Assembly: GCF_900452385.1 (NCBI RefSeq)
Contig: NZ_UGOA01000001.1
Span: 1,001,501 to 1,065,500 of the forward strand
DNA length: 64,000 bases
Direction: 5' to 3'
From: Legionella donaldsonii
Lineage (GTDB): Bacteria; Pseudomonadota; Gammaproteobacteria; Legionellales; Legionellaceae
Below, piece after piece: positions 1 through 8,534 of this stretch. Positions within the stretch are counted from its first letter, which is position 1, and each line of letters begins with the position of its first letter. Below the pieces are notes generated by a model. It did not search any database. It was not told the DNA's origin and saw only the letters and a list, made by a program, of their open reading frames with translations. The position numbers and the translations under genes were made by a program.

Positions 1-1
1 A

Positions 2-763
2 CCTGTCCTGGAATGGCAGTTGGAAGCTGCAGCTTTTTTTGATTATATAATCAAAGGGTTAGATAATGGATACCAACAACGCTTACCCGTGCGTTATTGG
101 GTTGATGGCGAGGAAAGGTTTGAGGGTTCAACAACCTTTCCCCCTGAAAATACTGCGAAAGAAAAATGGTATTTCAGTCCAAATGCACTATCAAAAACAG
201 TCCCTGAAGAAAGTGATGAGACTTGGGTCAATGTGCCGCCTAATGCCGATATTGTAAAAAATATAAATAATATGGCAGCACAAACCTTGGAATATGAATT
301 GACTGTTGACAAAACGTTTAAAGTGGCCGGTCCGGTTACTATGCACTTAAAATTTAGTTGTAATGAAATTGATTCCTTCGTGGTGGTCAGAGTGGACAGA
401 ATAGAGAGCTCTGGCAAGTCATCTTTTTTAACAATGGGGCACATACGGGCTGCGACTCGCAGTCTTTATGAAAACTATTCGTCGAAGTGTGAGGTCGCCT
501 TAGATACGTCGATTCACCAGCCTTTGCAAAGAGGGGTGCCTGTACTGCTTTCCTTTAGCCTGATGCCTACCGCAGCTCTTTTTAAAAAAGGGGATAAAAT
601 GGTCATTTCCATCGGGAGTCGAACGGATTATGTAAGCCCAACACCTAAGGAAGGGATCATAGCTCCTCAATTTCAAACGCCATTTTATTTTTGCAGAAAT
701 AAGATTTACTACGGAAGTGAAACCTATATAGAGTTCAATGTGGAAAAGGGTCAAGTCCTTTGA
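2..763 (+). CDS. CocE/NonD-family hydrolase, C-terminal part (5' end outside window)
   Basis: The reading frame is open from base 2, so the gene starts upstream of the window. What remains is about 253 residues. The opening segment (FFDYIIKGLDNGY) matches the end of the alpha/beta-hydrolase domain of CocE/X-Pro dipeptidyl-peptidase-like enzymes, where a helix of the form F-D-x-x-L-K-G-x-x-N-G precedes the C-terminal jelly-roll. The rest is beta-rich with the usual features of that jelly-roll: a W-Y-F-S-P-N-A-L strand after the linker, a central strand block around residues 95-130 and a late strand with S-I-G-S-R. The catalytic Ser-Asp-His region is not in view, so substrate (ester or peptide-type bond) cannot be judged. 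The stop at 761-763 is followed by a short gap and an outer-membrane protein gene on the same strand. Confidence 0.75.
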   Translation, partial: PVLEWQLEAAAFFDYIIKGLDNGYQQRLPVRYWVDGEERFEGSTTFPPENTAKEKWYFSPNALSKTVPEESDETWVNVPPNADIVKNINNMAAQTLEYELTVDKTFKVAGPVTMHLKFSCNEIDSFVVVRVDRIESSGKSSFLTMGHIRAATRSLYENYSSKCEVALDTSIHQPLQRGVPVLLSFSLMPTAALFKKGDKMVISIGSRTDYVSPTPKEGIIAPQFQTPFYFCRNKIYYGSETYIEFNVEKGQVL

Positions 764-851
764 TAAGAGATATTTTATTGGCTATTTACCTTTCCCTTAT
801 AGGCGTCATAAATAAGTTAAATGGCCTTGACCTCTATGATTTTACAGGATT

Positions 852-876
852 AAAATGCCAGCCTTTTAGGCATTTT
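852..876 (+). terminator. hairpin between hydrolase and OMP genes
   Basis: AAAATGCC and GGCATTTT form an 8-bp stem with a 9-base loop, ending in TTTT. It lies after the hydrolase gene and directly ahead of the OMP ribosome binding site, so it could terminate the first gene or shape the leader of the second. Confidence 0.45.
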
Positions 877-892
877 AAAAAGGATTTTGCAA

Positions 893-1693
893 ATGAAAAA
901 AACCAGTCTGTTTGCCCTAATGATTGCATCTGGCAGTGCAATATCTGGCACAATGGGAGCAGTAGCCCAACCGGAATATTGGTATCTGGTTGGTGGCGCC
1001 GGCTATTCTCATTCCAGAGATGCGGATATTACTGTAGACCCGCAAGTTTGGGATAGGGCCGTAGAAGGATACTCTGATGATCTGGGTTCCGCTCCCTTGC
1101 TTTTTTTTGGAGTAGGCCGCCAGATTAGTGATTATTTTCGCTTGGATGTCAGAGGAGAGCGCCGGGGTGATTACCATTATTCCAACCCACAAACTGGCGT
1201 TTCGTCGACACCTGGGTTTACCGGCGACAGTCGCATTCGTAAATTCAAATTGACCAGTGAAGCACTCATGCTGAATGGGTGGCTCGATCTGGGGGTTTTA
1301 TCCGATAGGCTCATGTGGCAGTCCGGCAGCTTTGCCATACAGCCTTTTGTTGGCGCCGGGATTGGTGTTAATTATTCAAAAGTTCATGATTTTCATACCA
1401 TTGGTTTGCCTTTTGGTAACCGCAATGAAATAGCCTCTGTTAACCAACTGGTCACTGGTTCTGAGTTTGCATGGCGCGCAAGTGCTGGACTATCAGCACA
1501 GCTAACAGAGCGCTCGATCGTATCTGTAGGTTATAACTATTTTGATGGTGGTGATATTCCATTTCCAAGCTATATCCTATCATCTACTTCTGCCCCAAAT
1601 GCATCACTTGGCCGCACGGGAGTCAGCACTCCTCCATGGAATGGTAAATTCCGTGCTAATGAAGTCTATGCAGAACTACGTGTAAAATTTTAA
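893..1693 (+). CDS. outer-membrane beta-barrel protein
   Basis: This 266-aa protein begins with a signal peptide (MKKTSLFALMIASGSAISGT, then A-V-A-Q as cleavage region). The rest is alternating hydrophobic/polar strands with glycine-rich turns such as FVGAGIGVNYSK and ends in V-Y-A-E-L-R-V-K-F. A final Phe preceded by alternating residues is the BAM recognition signal of outer-membrane barrels. I chose ATG 893 over the TTG at 887 because AAAAAGG lies at a good distance upstream and the signal peptide starts cleanly with MKK. The size suits an 8-10-stranded OmpA/OmpW-like barrel. Function is unknown; similar single-domain barrels are common in Legionella. Confidence 0.75.
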   Translation: MKKTSLFALMIASGSAISGTMGAVAQPEYWYLVGGAGYSHSRDADITVDPQVWDRAVEGYSDDLGSAPLLFFGVGRQISDYFRLDVRGERRGDYHYSNPQTGVSSTPGFTGDSRIRKFKLTSEALMLNGWLDLGVLSDRLMWQSGSFAIQPFVGAGIGVNYSKVHDFHTIGLPFGNRNEIASVNQLVTGSEFAWRASAGLSAQLTERSIVSVGYNYFDGGDIPFPSYILSSTSAPNASLGRTGVSTPPWNGKFRANEVYAELRVKF

Positions 1694-1721
1694 GACAAAA
1701 AACTAAAACACTCATCTGCGG

Positions 1722-1786
1722 AGGTTCCTCACGGTGTCCTCCGTAAGTAGTAAATAGCCTGGGTGAAACGAAGTGAAACCCGGGTT
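1722..1786. repeat. two hairpins downstream of the OMP gene
   Basis: The first hairpin pairs CGGAGG with CCTCCG. The second (1756-1786) pairs AGCCTGGGT with ACCCGGGTT around a GAAACGAAGTGAA loop, the layout of short REP-type repeats. Either could serve as a terminator for the OMP gene. Confidence 0.4.
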
Positions 1787-1913
1787 ATGACAGACCTTCG
1801 CCCAGAGACATTATAAACGGAAGCCAGGTTTTTTCATGCGAACTTGCAATATCATCCTGAAGATAAAAGAGGTCAGGCGCTGACCCTGTATGTTTCATTT
1901 CTTTGACATAAAA

Positions 1914-3804
1914 CCTACGTTTCGCACCAAGATAAACGATTTTTATAATTATTCTGTTCAATAGCCAGGCAGGAGAAGCCTGTGCCACGCGCAGATTCTG
2001 CGGCAAGTCCATAGATTTCAAGAGCATACTGACCAAAATAAGAAATGATTTGTTGATGTACTGGTTTTAGATTAGTTACCACACGATGTTTTTGATCGTT
2101 TGTCAGGATGGTTACAACAGCTATCACGTTCATCAGCTCAGCAATCCATTTCATTGTGGGATTTTGTACTGGCTTACCCAGCTGATTGGGAAGTGCTTCA
2201 TCATGCTCCTTTAAGCATTGCCTGATGTGAGCTTGAGCAAAATTGTACACCATGAGACAAAGCGTCATTACCATCATCAAGGCTGTAATTCGCTCAGGTG
2301 TTTTAAGGAAGAAAGAGTCCAGTTCGAAGGCATTGTTTTTCATGAATTTAAAGCTTGATTCGACACAGGATTGCTCTTTATATTGTTGAAGCATGGCATG
2401 ATTATTCAATAGCGAGCTATCACATTGATTACTGGCCAAAATAAAGCGTCCCAGTGTTTCTTTTTTAGCACCCACCCTCTCCAGACAGGTAGAAAGACAG
2501 GCTTGTATTTGATATCCAATCACCATTTTTTGAGCTCCAGGTTTTGGGCGACCTTTCCCTGTATGGCGTTCAACAGGTAGAATCTCATAATGAATTTGGT
2601 GGTATTTGAGTGATTTGATGAGCGGTTTTAATGCCTGCTTTGCATCGTCAGGACATTGAAAGACCTGGTGACCAAGATGCCATAAGGATTTAATGAGCTC
2701 TTGAGATTTTTTATCCAAATGCCTCTGAAAAGTCTTTAGCTCTCGCAACCTCGCCTGTTGCGACTCAATCAAAACCCAGCGTTGTGGAATACCATAAAGA
2801 ACCGTTTCATGAACACTTCCACGATAGTTTGCATCAAACGGCTCCCAGGTCAGAGCATCACAAGGCTTGTTCAACAATACTTTGGCTTCATTAAGCTGTG
2901 CAGGTACTCGGGTTATCCAAAACACGTTATTGAGGCTTGCCAACTGCTCTGGAACATAAAAGGCGGCATCAACCACAAAACAAAGGCCATCAGGCATCCC
3001 ATGAATACTTTGTGTAAACGCTTGCACCCTCCTAACCGTCTCTTGGAAACTTGTTTTATCACTACTATTCCCATCTAAGGCCTCCATCCATAAGGGGATA
3101 TTCGCAGCTCCTCCTTGTACTAGTGACAGCATCACTTGCTTTAGATCAGAGCGATTCGCTTTGGAATATCCGTAGTCTGGTTGCGCAATCCCGGGCGCGG
3201 CCTCTTCTGTGTCATAGCGGCCGTAAAGAACAAAGCTTGTACTGTCTAAATGCAGTCTCTGGCTTAGTAAATTTTTTTCTCGGGCAATCTCAAAAGCCAA
3301 TTCCGAATAAAGCCTGGTCACACCGTATTCTGCGATTTTATCCAGGCAGCGACCAAGACTGTCATCATTCAGGTGTGCCGCGTCTAGTTCTGAACCAAGC
3401 AGTTGAGCCACAGGCTTATCTTGGAAAAAATGCGGCGTCATATACAACCGGCTATTCATAAAACCCAACCCATTGATAACCATCGCCGCTACTCGACGAC
3501 CATAGCTTACCACGCCTCCTTTTTTTTCATTTAACTCAAGGCGTGCATCAATTCTCTCTATTATCCCTAATTCTCTAATCGTTGCTGCAACAAGTCCTAA
3601 ATGCCCCAATTGCTCTGAACTTACTGTATCTCGATTCAGCATCCTTCTCTCCAATAGGTCTTTGGGAGACAAGGGTACCTGATTCTTCTCTTGTGGGCTG
3701 TGATCTTTTTCTTATATCGGCTTGATCTTTTTCTCAATTTAACTAATGCGATAATTCCTTGGGGATAATTCTAATTTTAGCTTTTTCATGCTGCGGAATG
3801 TCCG
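1914..3804 (-). mobile_element. IS1634-like insertion sequence, copy 1 (1891 bp)
   Basis: Comparison with the second copy at 45733-47623 fixes the ends. The matching sequence runs from CGGACATTCCGCA at the transposase 5' side to CGTAGG just after its stop. The two ends form an imperfect inverted repeat (CGGACATTCCGCA against CCTACGTTTCGCA, 9 of 13). A 6-bp direct repeat ATAAAA lies on both sides (1908-1913 and 3805-3810), which is a target-site duplication. This copy is therefore a clean insertion. It sits inside a duplicated remnant of the locus at 5247-5545. Confidence 0.9.
1915..3642 (-). CDS. IS1634/IS4-superfamily DDE transposase (copy 1)
   Basis: The transposase is intact. The frame is open to a TTG that would give 585 aa, but ATG at 3642 (giving 575 aa) is the better start because GGAGAG lies just upstream. 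DDE-type features, numbered on the 585-aa form: D143 in LHLDSTSFVLYG, D235 in LCFVVDAAFY, and a Glu in the EQSCVESSFKFMK helix. The segment GYSKANRSDLKQ is characteristic of the IS1634 group (G-Y-S-K-x-x-R-x-D-L-K-Q). The translation is identical to that of the copy at 45895-47622, so one arose recently from the other or both from a recent donor. No frameshift is seen, so the element may be active. Confidence 0.9.
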   Translation of the reverse strand: MLNRDTVSSEQLGHLGLVAATIRELGIIERIDARLELNEKKGGVVSYGRRVAAMVINGLGFMNSRLYMTPHFFQDKPVAQLLGSELDAAHLNDDSLGRCLDKIAEYGVTRLYSELAFEIAREKNLLSQRLHLDSTSFVLYGRYDTEEAAPGIAQPDYGYSKANRSDLKQVMLSLVQGGAANIPLWMEALDGNSSDKTSFQETVRRVQAFTQSIHGMPDGLCFVVDAAFYVPEQLASLNNVFWITRVPAQLNEAKVLLNKPCDALTWEPFDANYRGSVHETVLYGIPQRWVLIESQQARLRELKTFQRHLDKKSQELIKSLWHLGHQVFQCPDDAKQALKPLIKSLKYHQIHYEILPVERHTGKGRPKPGAQKMVIGYQIQACLSTCLERVGAKKETLGRFILASNQCDSSLLNNHAMLQQYKEQSCVESSFKFMKNNAFELDSFFLKTPERITALMMVMTLCLMVYNFAQAHIRQCLKEHDEALPNQLGKPVQNPTMKWIAELMNVIAVVTILTNDQKHRVVTNLKPVHQQIISYFGQYALEIYGLAAESARGTGFSCLAIEQNNYKNRLSWCET

Positions 3805-3902
3805 ATAAAAGAATAAAAGAAATGAATACATTAATAAACATCATAATCCCCATAAGAAAAAAAGAATGTGTTTTGAAGCAGGCAAGCAAAATTAGATTTA
3901 AT
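3805..3902 (-). pseudogene. duplicated, deleted remnant of the 5290-5730 gene region, split by IS copy 1
   Basis: The DNA on both sides of IS copy 1 (1856-1913 and 3805-3902), read without the IS and one target repeat, closely matches 5247-5545. It shares the GGTCAGGCGCTGACC palindrome, the TATGTTTCATTTCTT segment, GAAATGAATACATTAATAA, and further on CAGGCAAGCAAAATTAGATT. Relative to that locus about 155 bp are missing between CCCCAT and AAGAAAAAAA. It therefore represents a partial duplicate of the 3' half of the membrane-protein gene, later hit by the IS. Confidence 0.7.
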
Positions 3903-3974
3903 TTTGTTAACAGGATTTAAATACATAATCCTATGCAGTAGGTATTTGAAATTTTAATCGTAAATGGAGACATC

Positions 3975-5108
3975 ATGCAAATAAGTAGTGACGGCCAAAC
4001 CCTGGTTAGAGTTAGGGACAGCGATATTGACGATGGTTCTTGTCAAATTCCTGCCGGCATTACGGCTATTGAAAGCTGGGCATTTATTAATTGTACCAAA
4101 TTACAAACGCTAATGCTTCCTGCTGGGCTTACTGCCATTGGTCATGGGGCATTTTGTGGTTGTACTGGCTTAAAAACGGTAACGCTTCCTGCTGGGGTTA
4201 CAACTATTGGTGAGAAGGTATTTGATGGTTGTTCCAGCTTAAAAACGATAACACTTCCTGCTGGGGTCACGACTATTGGTCCTTATGCATTTTATAACTG
4301 TAGAAATTTACAAAAAATAACAATCCCTGCCGGGGTTACGATCATTGATATTGGGGCATTTTGTGATTGTAGCAGCTTAAAAACGATAACACTTCCTGCT
4401 GGGGTCACGACCATTGCTACTGGGGCATTTTTGGGTTGTGCTAATTTACAAACGATAACGCTTCCTGCCGGACTTAAAACCATTGATAAGATGGCCTTTC
4501 ATAGGTGTAGCCGCTTACAAACGATAACACTTCCTGCTGGGATTACGACTATTGATACGAGGGCATTTACTCATTGCACAAAGTTAACCTCGATTATCAT
4601 CGCGAGTGATGATGAGACTGAGGTAGCGCGAATAACTCACTTGCTACCTGAAGAATTAAGAAGCAAAGTTATCTCCAAACGTCTACTTGATGAGATTACT
4701 CACTTTCAGGAGGAACAATTAGCCAGACTTCTCAATACGCCCCAAACCAATCGGCTCTATGGCTTTTTTCATGCTAAGTCCCGCAGTGTGCCTATGGCTA
4801 TTTTCACGGAAAAAGATGAGCAGGGTGTAGAGCAACAAAGAGAACAAAAGTGTAGTAAGCTGCCTAGCGATATCTTTTTACACTTCAATCAGCTGACTAA
4901 AGATGATAATCCTTATTACCAACAGGTCCAAGCTGCAATTAAGCGTGAACCCTTACCTAAGACTCCCGAAGAGTTTGATGCTTATAAAGCACATATAGGC
5001 AAGTTAGTAACGCGGCACATTGACCAGGCCATTAAACAGGCACGGCATTTCAATGCACCTTGCGCGGCCAAAGAAGTGACGACTACTATGTGTGCGCCTG
5101 CCGTTTAA
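3975..5108 (+). CDS. BspA-type leucine-rich repeat protein
   Basis: This 377-aa protein has ATG 3975 preceded by GGAGA. Residues about 24-210 are roughly eight tandem 23-residue repeats of the LRR_5/BspA type, each built on L-P-A-G-[VIL]-T-T-I, then A-F-x-x-C and L-[QK]-T-[IV]-T. The last 165 residues are non-repetitive, helical and charged, with a Q-A-A-I-K-R-E segment, and end with several Cys and Thr residues. There is no signal peptide or membrane segment, so the protein is cytosolic in the bacterium or exported by a non-Sec route. BspA-type LRRs are protein-binding modules common in host-associated microbes, and in Legionella such proteins are frequent Dot/Icm effector candidates. That role is inference. 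Confidence 0.8.
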   Translation: MQISSDGQTLVRVRDSDIDDGSCQIPAGITAIESWAFINCTKLQTLMLPAGLTAIGHGAFCGCTGLKTVTLPAGVTTIGEKVFDGCSSLKTITLPAGVTTIGPYAFYNCRNLQKITIPAGVTIIDIGAFCDCSSLKTITLPAGVTTIATGAFLGCANLQTITLPAGLKTIDKMAFHRCSRLQTITLPAGITTIDTRAFTHCTKLTSIIIASDDETEVARITHLLPEELRSKVISKRLLDEITHFQEEQLARLLNTPQTNRLYGFFHAKSRSVPMAIFTEKDEQGVEQQREQKCSKLPSDIFLHFNQLTKDDNPYYQQVQAAIKREPLPKTPEEFDAYKAHIGKLVTRHIDQAIKQARHFNAPCAAKEVTTTMCAPAV

Positions 5109-5265
5109 TTCCTGTTGTTCCATTTACTCTTTCATTTAGAATATAAAGCCACGCATATTTATTCCGGACTACCTATCGGGTTGGCTCTTTCTTTGAAGTT
5201 TGGGCATTGTTACAGCTTGGCGTCTAGCATAGGTGATTTCCATTGATAAGAGCCTGAAGATAAGA

Positions 5266-5280
5266 GGTCAGGCGCTGACC
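5266..5280. repeat. palindrome GGTCAGGCGCTGACC (second copy at 1871-1885)
   Basis: Six-base arms GGTCAG/CTGACC flank GCG. The same 15 bases occur at 1871-1885 in the duplicated locus next to IS copy 1. The core resembles the GGTCAGGGC family found elsewhere in the window. It lies just past the stop of the minus-strand gene 5290-5730 and may help end its transcription. Confidence 0.6.
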
Positions 5281-5289
5281 CGGTATGTT

Positions 5290-5730
5290 TCATTTCTTCG
5301 AAATAAAGGAAATGAATACATTAATAAACATCATAAATCCCCATAGATAAGCAAAGAGTGAGTAAATTAAAAAATAGACTGCCCACAGGTAAACTACTTT
5401 CTCTGATACCAGGTAGGGAGAAACGAGCATTAACAGAAGCTGTTCTATAACAATAATGAAGGTATATATCCAAAGGCTAATAAGGAAAGAATTGTTATAA
5501 GAAAAAAAATACTGGGTTTTGAGGCAGGCAAGCAAAATTAGATTAAATAAAATAAGCAAAACGATAAATAAAAATAACCTCTCATAGAGGATATCAAACG
5601 GCAGGTAATGACTTAGAAATACGCAGAATTCTAAAAACAAGACAAGCTGTAATAAAAAAAAGAGCCCGCTCTCACTGGAGCGGAGTATTTTTCTGCAAAA
5701 AAGAATCGATAATAGCCAATTTATTCTCAT
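5290..5730 (-). CDS. small integral membrane protein, unknown function
   Basis: The 146-aa product is almost entirely hydrophobic, with about four transmembrane helices (around residues 22-42, 50-70, 80-105 and 112-138) separated by short polar turns. It ends in FISKK. Its start overlaps the last 4 bases of the upstream gene (5727-6299), so the two are translationally coupled and probably work together. I do not recognise the family. A decayed partial duplicate of this locus lies at 1856-1913 and 3805-3902. Confidence 0.6.
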   Translation of the reverse strand: MRINWLLSILFCRKILRSSESGLFFLLQLVLFLEFCVFLSHYLPFDILYERLFLFIVLLILFNLILLACLKTQYFFSYNNSFLISLWIYTFIIVIEQLLLMLVSPYLVSEKVVYLWAVYFLIYSLFAYLWGFMMFINVFISFISKK

Positions 5731-6299
5731 TTTAAGGGCCTTAGATAGACCGAAAAATTAACCGGTTCAGAATACATCGTATGGCAAGAAACGCCCAGGG
5801 AAAATCTTGCAGTACGATACGGGGTAAAGCCACCTGAGTTTATTTCTTTCCATGACTGAATGTAGCCTAATTTTTTATCAAATTTAACGGTTAAATAATT
5901 AATATTGTCGCAAATACAACCGTTTGCTCCACATCGAGGATAATTTAATTGAATCAAATCGTTAAACAAGCTAGTCATTGGTTGCTCTTTATTTAGCCAT
6001 GATGGTTTAAGATACTCACAAAAATCCTTATTTGAATCGGAGTGAGCGGTTTTAACCATTTTAAGCCTTCCATTCGCTATCTTGATTGTGTACACACAGT
6101 TACCATCATTGCTACTACTGTACGTTAATACATAGTTAGTAGGTTGCTGTGACTCCCACTGCTTAAAAAATAATTTATAAGAATCAATTGTCTGCCTGCG
6201 CAAGTGGATTGAATAAACAAAAAGGAGGGCAGTAATGACTACAAAGATAATTGTAAAAATAACAATAAACCGCGTTTTCATCCCGTTAAAAAGAATCAT
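5727..6299 (-). CDS. membrane-anchored periplasmic protein, DUF6174-like
   Basis: This 190-aa protein has an N-terminal hydrophobic anchor (about residues 12-30) followed by a soluble domain. The domain begins K-Q-W-E-S-Q-Q-P-T-N-Y-V-L-T-Y, continues with a C-V-Y-T-I-K-I strand, and later has the C-G-A-N-G-C-I-C-D cluster and Y-L-T-V-K-F-D. The combination of W-x(5)-Y-x-Y, paired cysteines and a Y-x-V strand resembles the DUF6174 family, a guess from pattern only. Four Cys suggest disulfides in the periplasm. It is the first gene of a two-gene unit with the membrane protein at 5290-5730. Confidence 0.6.
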   Translation of the reverse strand: MILFNGMKTRFIVIFTIIFVVITALLFVYSIHLRRQTIDSYKLFFKQWESQQPTNYVLTYSSSNDGNCVYTIKIANGRLKMVKTAHSDSNKDFCEYLKPSWLNKEQPMTSLFNDLIQLNYPRCGANGCICDNINYLTVKFDKKLGYIQSWKEINSGGFTPYRTARFSLGVSCHTMYSEPVNFSVYLRPLK

Positions 6300-6449
6300 T
6301 TCCCAACCGAATTATGTGACCTGTTTTTAGTTTAGCATCTTACATGAGGCGGAATGAGTGGCGGCTGTTCGCCAACTACCCTTTTATATAACCCTGTATA
6401 ATCCTCATGCTAAAATAATAAATAGAAGGTCTTTCCAACCGAGATTATC

Positions 6450-6839
6450 ATGGACGCCAAAAACGATTACAGAGTGCTTCGAATTGCCCTGGTTATTATT
6501 GGATTGATTTTTATCTTCGGGGTGTACCCATTAACTCTTTTGTGGCCTTCAGGCTGGGCATGGCACCTGGTTGGGCATAACGTCTATTTACAAATGATAC
6601 TAGGGGTTTATGCAACATTGGGTGTTTTTTTAATCCTGGCAGCGAAGAATCCCGTTCAGCATTTAAGTTTAATATGGTTTACTGTTTGGTCGAGTATTGT
6701 GCATGGCGGTATCATGGCCATCCAGGCATGGTATTACCCACAGCATTTTGAGCATTTGTACGGTGATGTTCCTGCTTTATTTATCATCGCGATTGTACTG
6801 GCTATTTTAACACCCCGTCAAAGCGCGTTAAGAGGATGA
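6450..6839 (+). CDS. four-helix membrane protein (DUF6632-like)
   Basis: The 129-aa protein has four predicted membrane helices: residues about 10-30, 44-62, 70-92 and 105-123. Conserved-looking polar positions inside the membrane include W-x-x-V-G-H-N, H-G-G-I-M-A-I-Q-A and the closing L-T-P-R. This arrangement resembles small DUF6632-type membrane proteins, for which no function is known. It stands alone, with divergent and convergent neighbours on the opposite strand. Confidence 0.65.
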   Translation: MDAKNDYRVLRIALVIIGLIFIFGVYPLTLLWPSGWAWHLVGHNVYLQMILGVYATLGVFLILAAKNPVQHLSLIWFTVWSSIVHGGIMAIQAWYYPQHFEHLYGDVPALFIIAIVLAILTPRQSALRG

Positions 6840-6914
6840 ATACTAACAGCAGGCCCTAAGCATGGGTTCTTGGGCTATATCATTCCCACCCCGATGGATA
6901 TTGAAAATACTTTA

Positions 6915-7316
6915 TCAGAAGACTTGATCGCGTGTGAGTGTTGCAATGATTTCCCGTAGTATCACTGCGGTGATTGGCTTAACACAAACCTCATCGGCGC
7001 CCAGCTGTAAACAAATTTGTTTCAGCTCTTCACTCATATGGGCTGAGATAACCACGATGGGAGTGTGTTGATTCAGTGTGCTATTGCGAATAATAGGTAG
7101 CAATTCAATCCCTGGTCTATCCGGTAACCCCAAGTCAGAAATAATGCACTGGTAGGCTTGTTCTGCCAATCGTTCTGTCGCTTCCTCAGCAGTACTGGCC
7201 AATTCGATAGGATAATAATCACGCAGTGCTGCAACATAGATTTTCTGGCAGATAAAATTATCTTCGATGATCAGTAGTGGCGGTTTGGCCGTTATTCCTT
7301 CCCCTTTAGTAGACAT
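6915..7316 (-). CDS. single-domain response regulator (CheY-like)
   Basis: The 133-aa protein is a bare receiver domain. Acidic pocket I-E-D-N is near residue 17, the phospho-acceptor Asp is in C-I-I-S-D-L-G-L-P-D (about residue 60), the switch Ser is in I-V-V-I-S-A, and the conserved Lys is in V-C-V-K-P-I. There is no output domain, so it would act by protein contact or as a phosphorelay intermediate. No histidine kinase is adjacent. The gene has its own intergenic regions on both sides. Confidence 0.85.
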   Translation of the reverse strand: MSTKGEGITAKPPLLIIEDNFICQKIYVAALRDYYPIELASTAEEATERLAEQAYQCIISDLGLPDRPGIELLPIIRNSTLNQHTPIVVISAHMSEELKQICLQLGADEVCVKPITAVILREIIATLTRDQVF

Positions 7317-7327
7317 GTCTAATCCTT

Positions 7328-7590
7328 TGTAAGCGAAAGGGGGGTATTATTTCTTTTTCAAATTAGAAAAAAAACTACCTTAAAAGGAAGTTATGGGCGT
7401 TGTATTCATCGGGGTTGATAAGAAAGGGGGAGGAGTAGCCCTTATTGCAAAAGGATTTACGAGGTAGATATAAGAAATAAAATTTTTTGGTAGTGCCTGC
7501 TAAAAAGCTAAAAAATTCATTGGGGGTACACAGACTCAAAGACTACAAATCTGCGTGGGACGTTTAAATGCAATAAGTGCTGACAGAGGA
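7328..7590. repeat. about 260-bp dispersed repeat, copy A (copy B at 40027-40290)
   Basis: Bases from the GGTATTATTTCTTTTTC segment through TTAAATGCAATAAGTGCTGACAG line up with 40027-40290. The match is broken by substitutions but has long shared words such as GTAGTGCCTGCTAAAAAGC, TAAAAAATTCATT and TTTAAATGCAATAAG. Neither copy keeps a long reading frame. It fills most of the 445-bp gap between the response regulator and the secreted protein. It is probably a relic of a mobile element; the family was not recognised. Confidence 0.65.
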
Positions 7591-7761
7591 CTTTATTAAT
7601 CTCAAGTTGCAACTTGAAGAACTGGCAACCGCGGATAATTATTAGCAACTGCTTCTGAGGTGAGCTCATCGATAGACTCACTCCCTATAGGTTCCTTTAA
7701 TTGACCAATAATCTAAAAAAGTCCACTCTGATGGATATATTTTAATCACATAGGGAACACC

Positions 7762-8370
7762 ATGTTTAATAACCGTGTTTTGTTCTTCTTAATAGTTTGT
7801 TTAGCTGTTAATCCGGCTTTCGCCTGGTGGACTTCCGTTAAACCACATTCCACTTTCCGTTATAAAAATCTTCATGTTGAAATACCGCCTTTAGAAGCTG
7901 TCAAGGCTAAAGCAGGTCGCGATCATGGGCTGCACTATGTGGAGTTTGCCCAATCTGGATTTTGGATGGCTGGTAGAGGATACTCGATTGATTGGTTTTT
8001 TTATTGCAACAGACAATCCAAAAATTTTTCAAAAAAAGATTATATTGGGATGGAAAAAAGCCTGCATGATATCGTCCATGAGGGTATGATCAATAAGAAA
8101 TCCTGCCAATTTACCACTGTTAACTCCCATAGTGCTTATCAATGTTCCATATCTGGCGTAGTTGACTCGGTGCCGGCAAATGTTTTAGTTACGTTTATGT
8201 ACACCAAGGGAATTATGGTTGTTGCCACTGTTTACCAGCCAGCGGAGAAAAAGGAGCCTATTAACAAGCAAGAGTATGCGCGTTTTATTCGCTCTATAAA
8301 CGTTGATTACGATAATGAATATGCCCAAAAATGCGCAAAATTACAGGCGGATAATAAAAAGCGCTCATAA
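7762..8370 (+). CDS. secreted/periplasmic hypothetical protein
   Basis: The 202-aa protein has a clear signal peptide (MFNNRVLFFLIVCLAVNPAFA, then W-W). The mature part mixes beta strands with a lysine-rich C-terminus and contains four cysteines, two of them spaced as C-Q-F-T...Y-Q-C-S. I do not recognise a family. ATG 7762 follows AGGGAACACC, a weak ribosome site. It is a single gene with no evident partner. Confidence 0.6.
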   Translation: MFNNRVLFFLIVCLAVNPAFAWWTSVKPHSTFRYKNLHVEIPPLEAVKAKAGRDHGLHYVEFAQSGFWMAGRGYSIDWFFYCNRQSKNFSKKDYIGMEKSLHDIVHEGMINKKSCQFTTVNSHSAYQCSISGVVDSVPANVLVTFMYTKGIMVVATVYQPAEKKEPINKQEYARFIRSINVDYDNEYAQKCAKLQADNKKRS

Positions 8371-8420
8371 GATTAAAAAAAATCTTAAAGGAGCTTGCTT
8401 TTGCAGTGTACATGGGGGCA

Positions 8421-8483
8421 GTGGGTCAGGGCTTGAATTTTGAATTAGTATAAATTAGAAAATCAAAATTTAAGAACTGGTCG
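8421..8483. repeat. GGTCAGGGCTTGA-family palindromic repeat
   Basis: GGTCAGGGCTTGAATTTTGA is followed after a short loop by TCAAAATTTAA, forming a long AT-rich hairpin. The right arm is degenerate at its outer end (GAACTGGTC in place of GCCCTGACC). It lies between two convergent genes, where it could end transcription from both sides. Confidence 0.6.
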
Positions 8484-8534
8484 GATTTCACTCATTTTCA
8501 CGGCAATTTTTTATCCTCTGGACTGTTACTCTAA

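Noticed and set aside
3051-3461. Long antisense frame inside IS copy 1 (and its copy at 46076-46486)
   Set aside because: Shadow of the transposase gene on the other strand.
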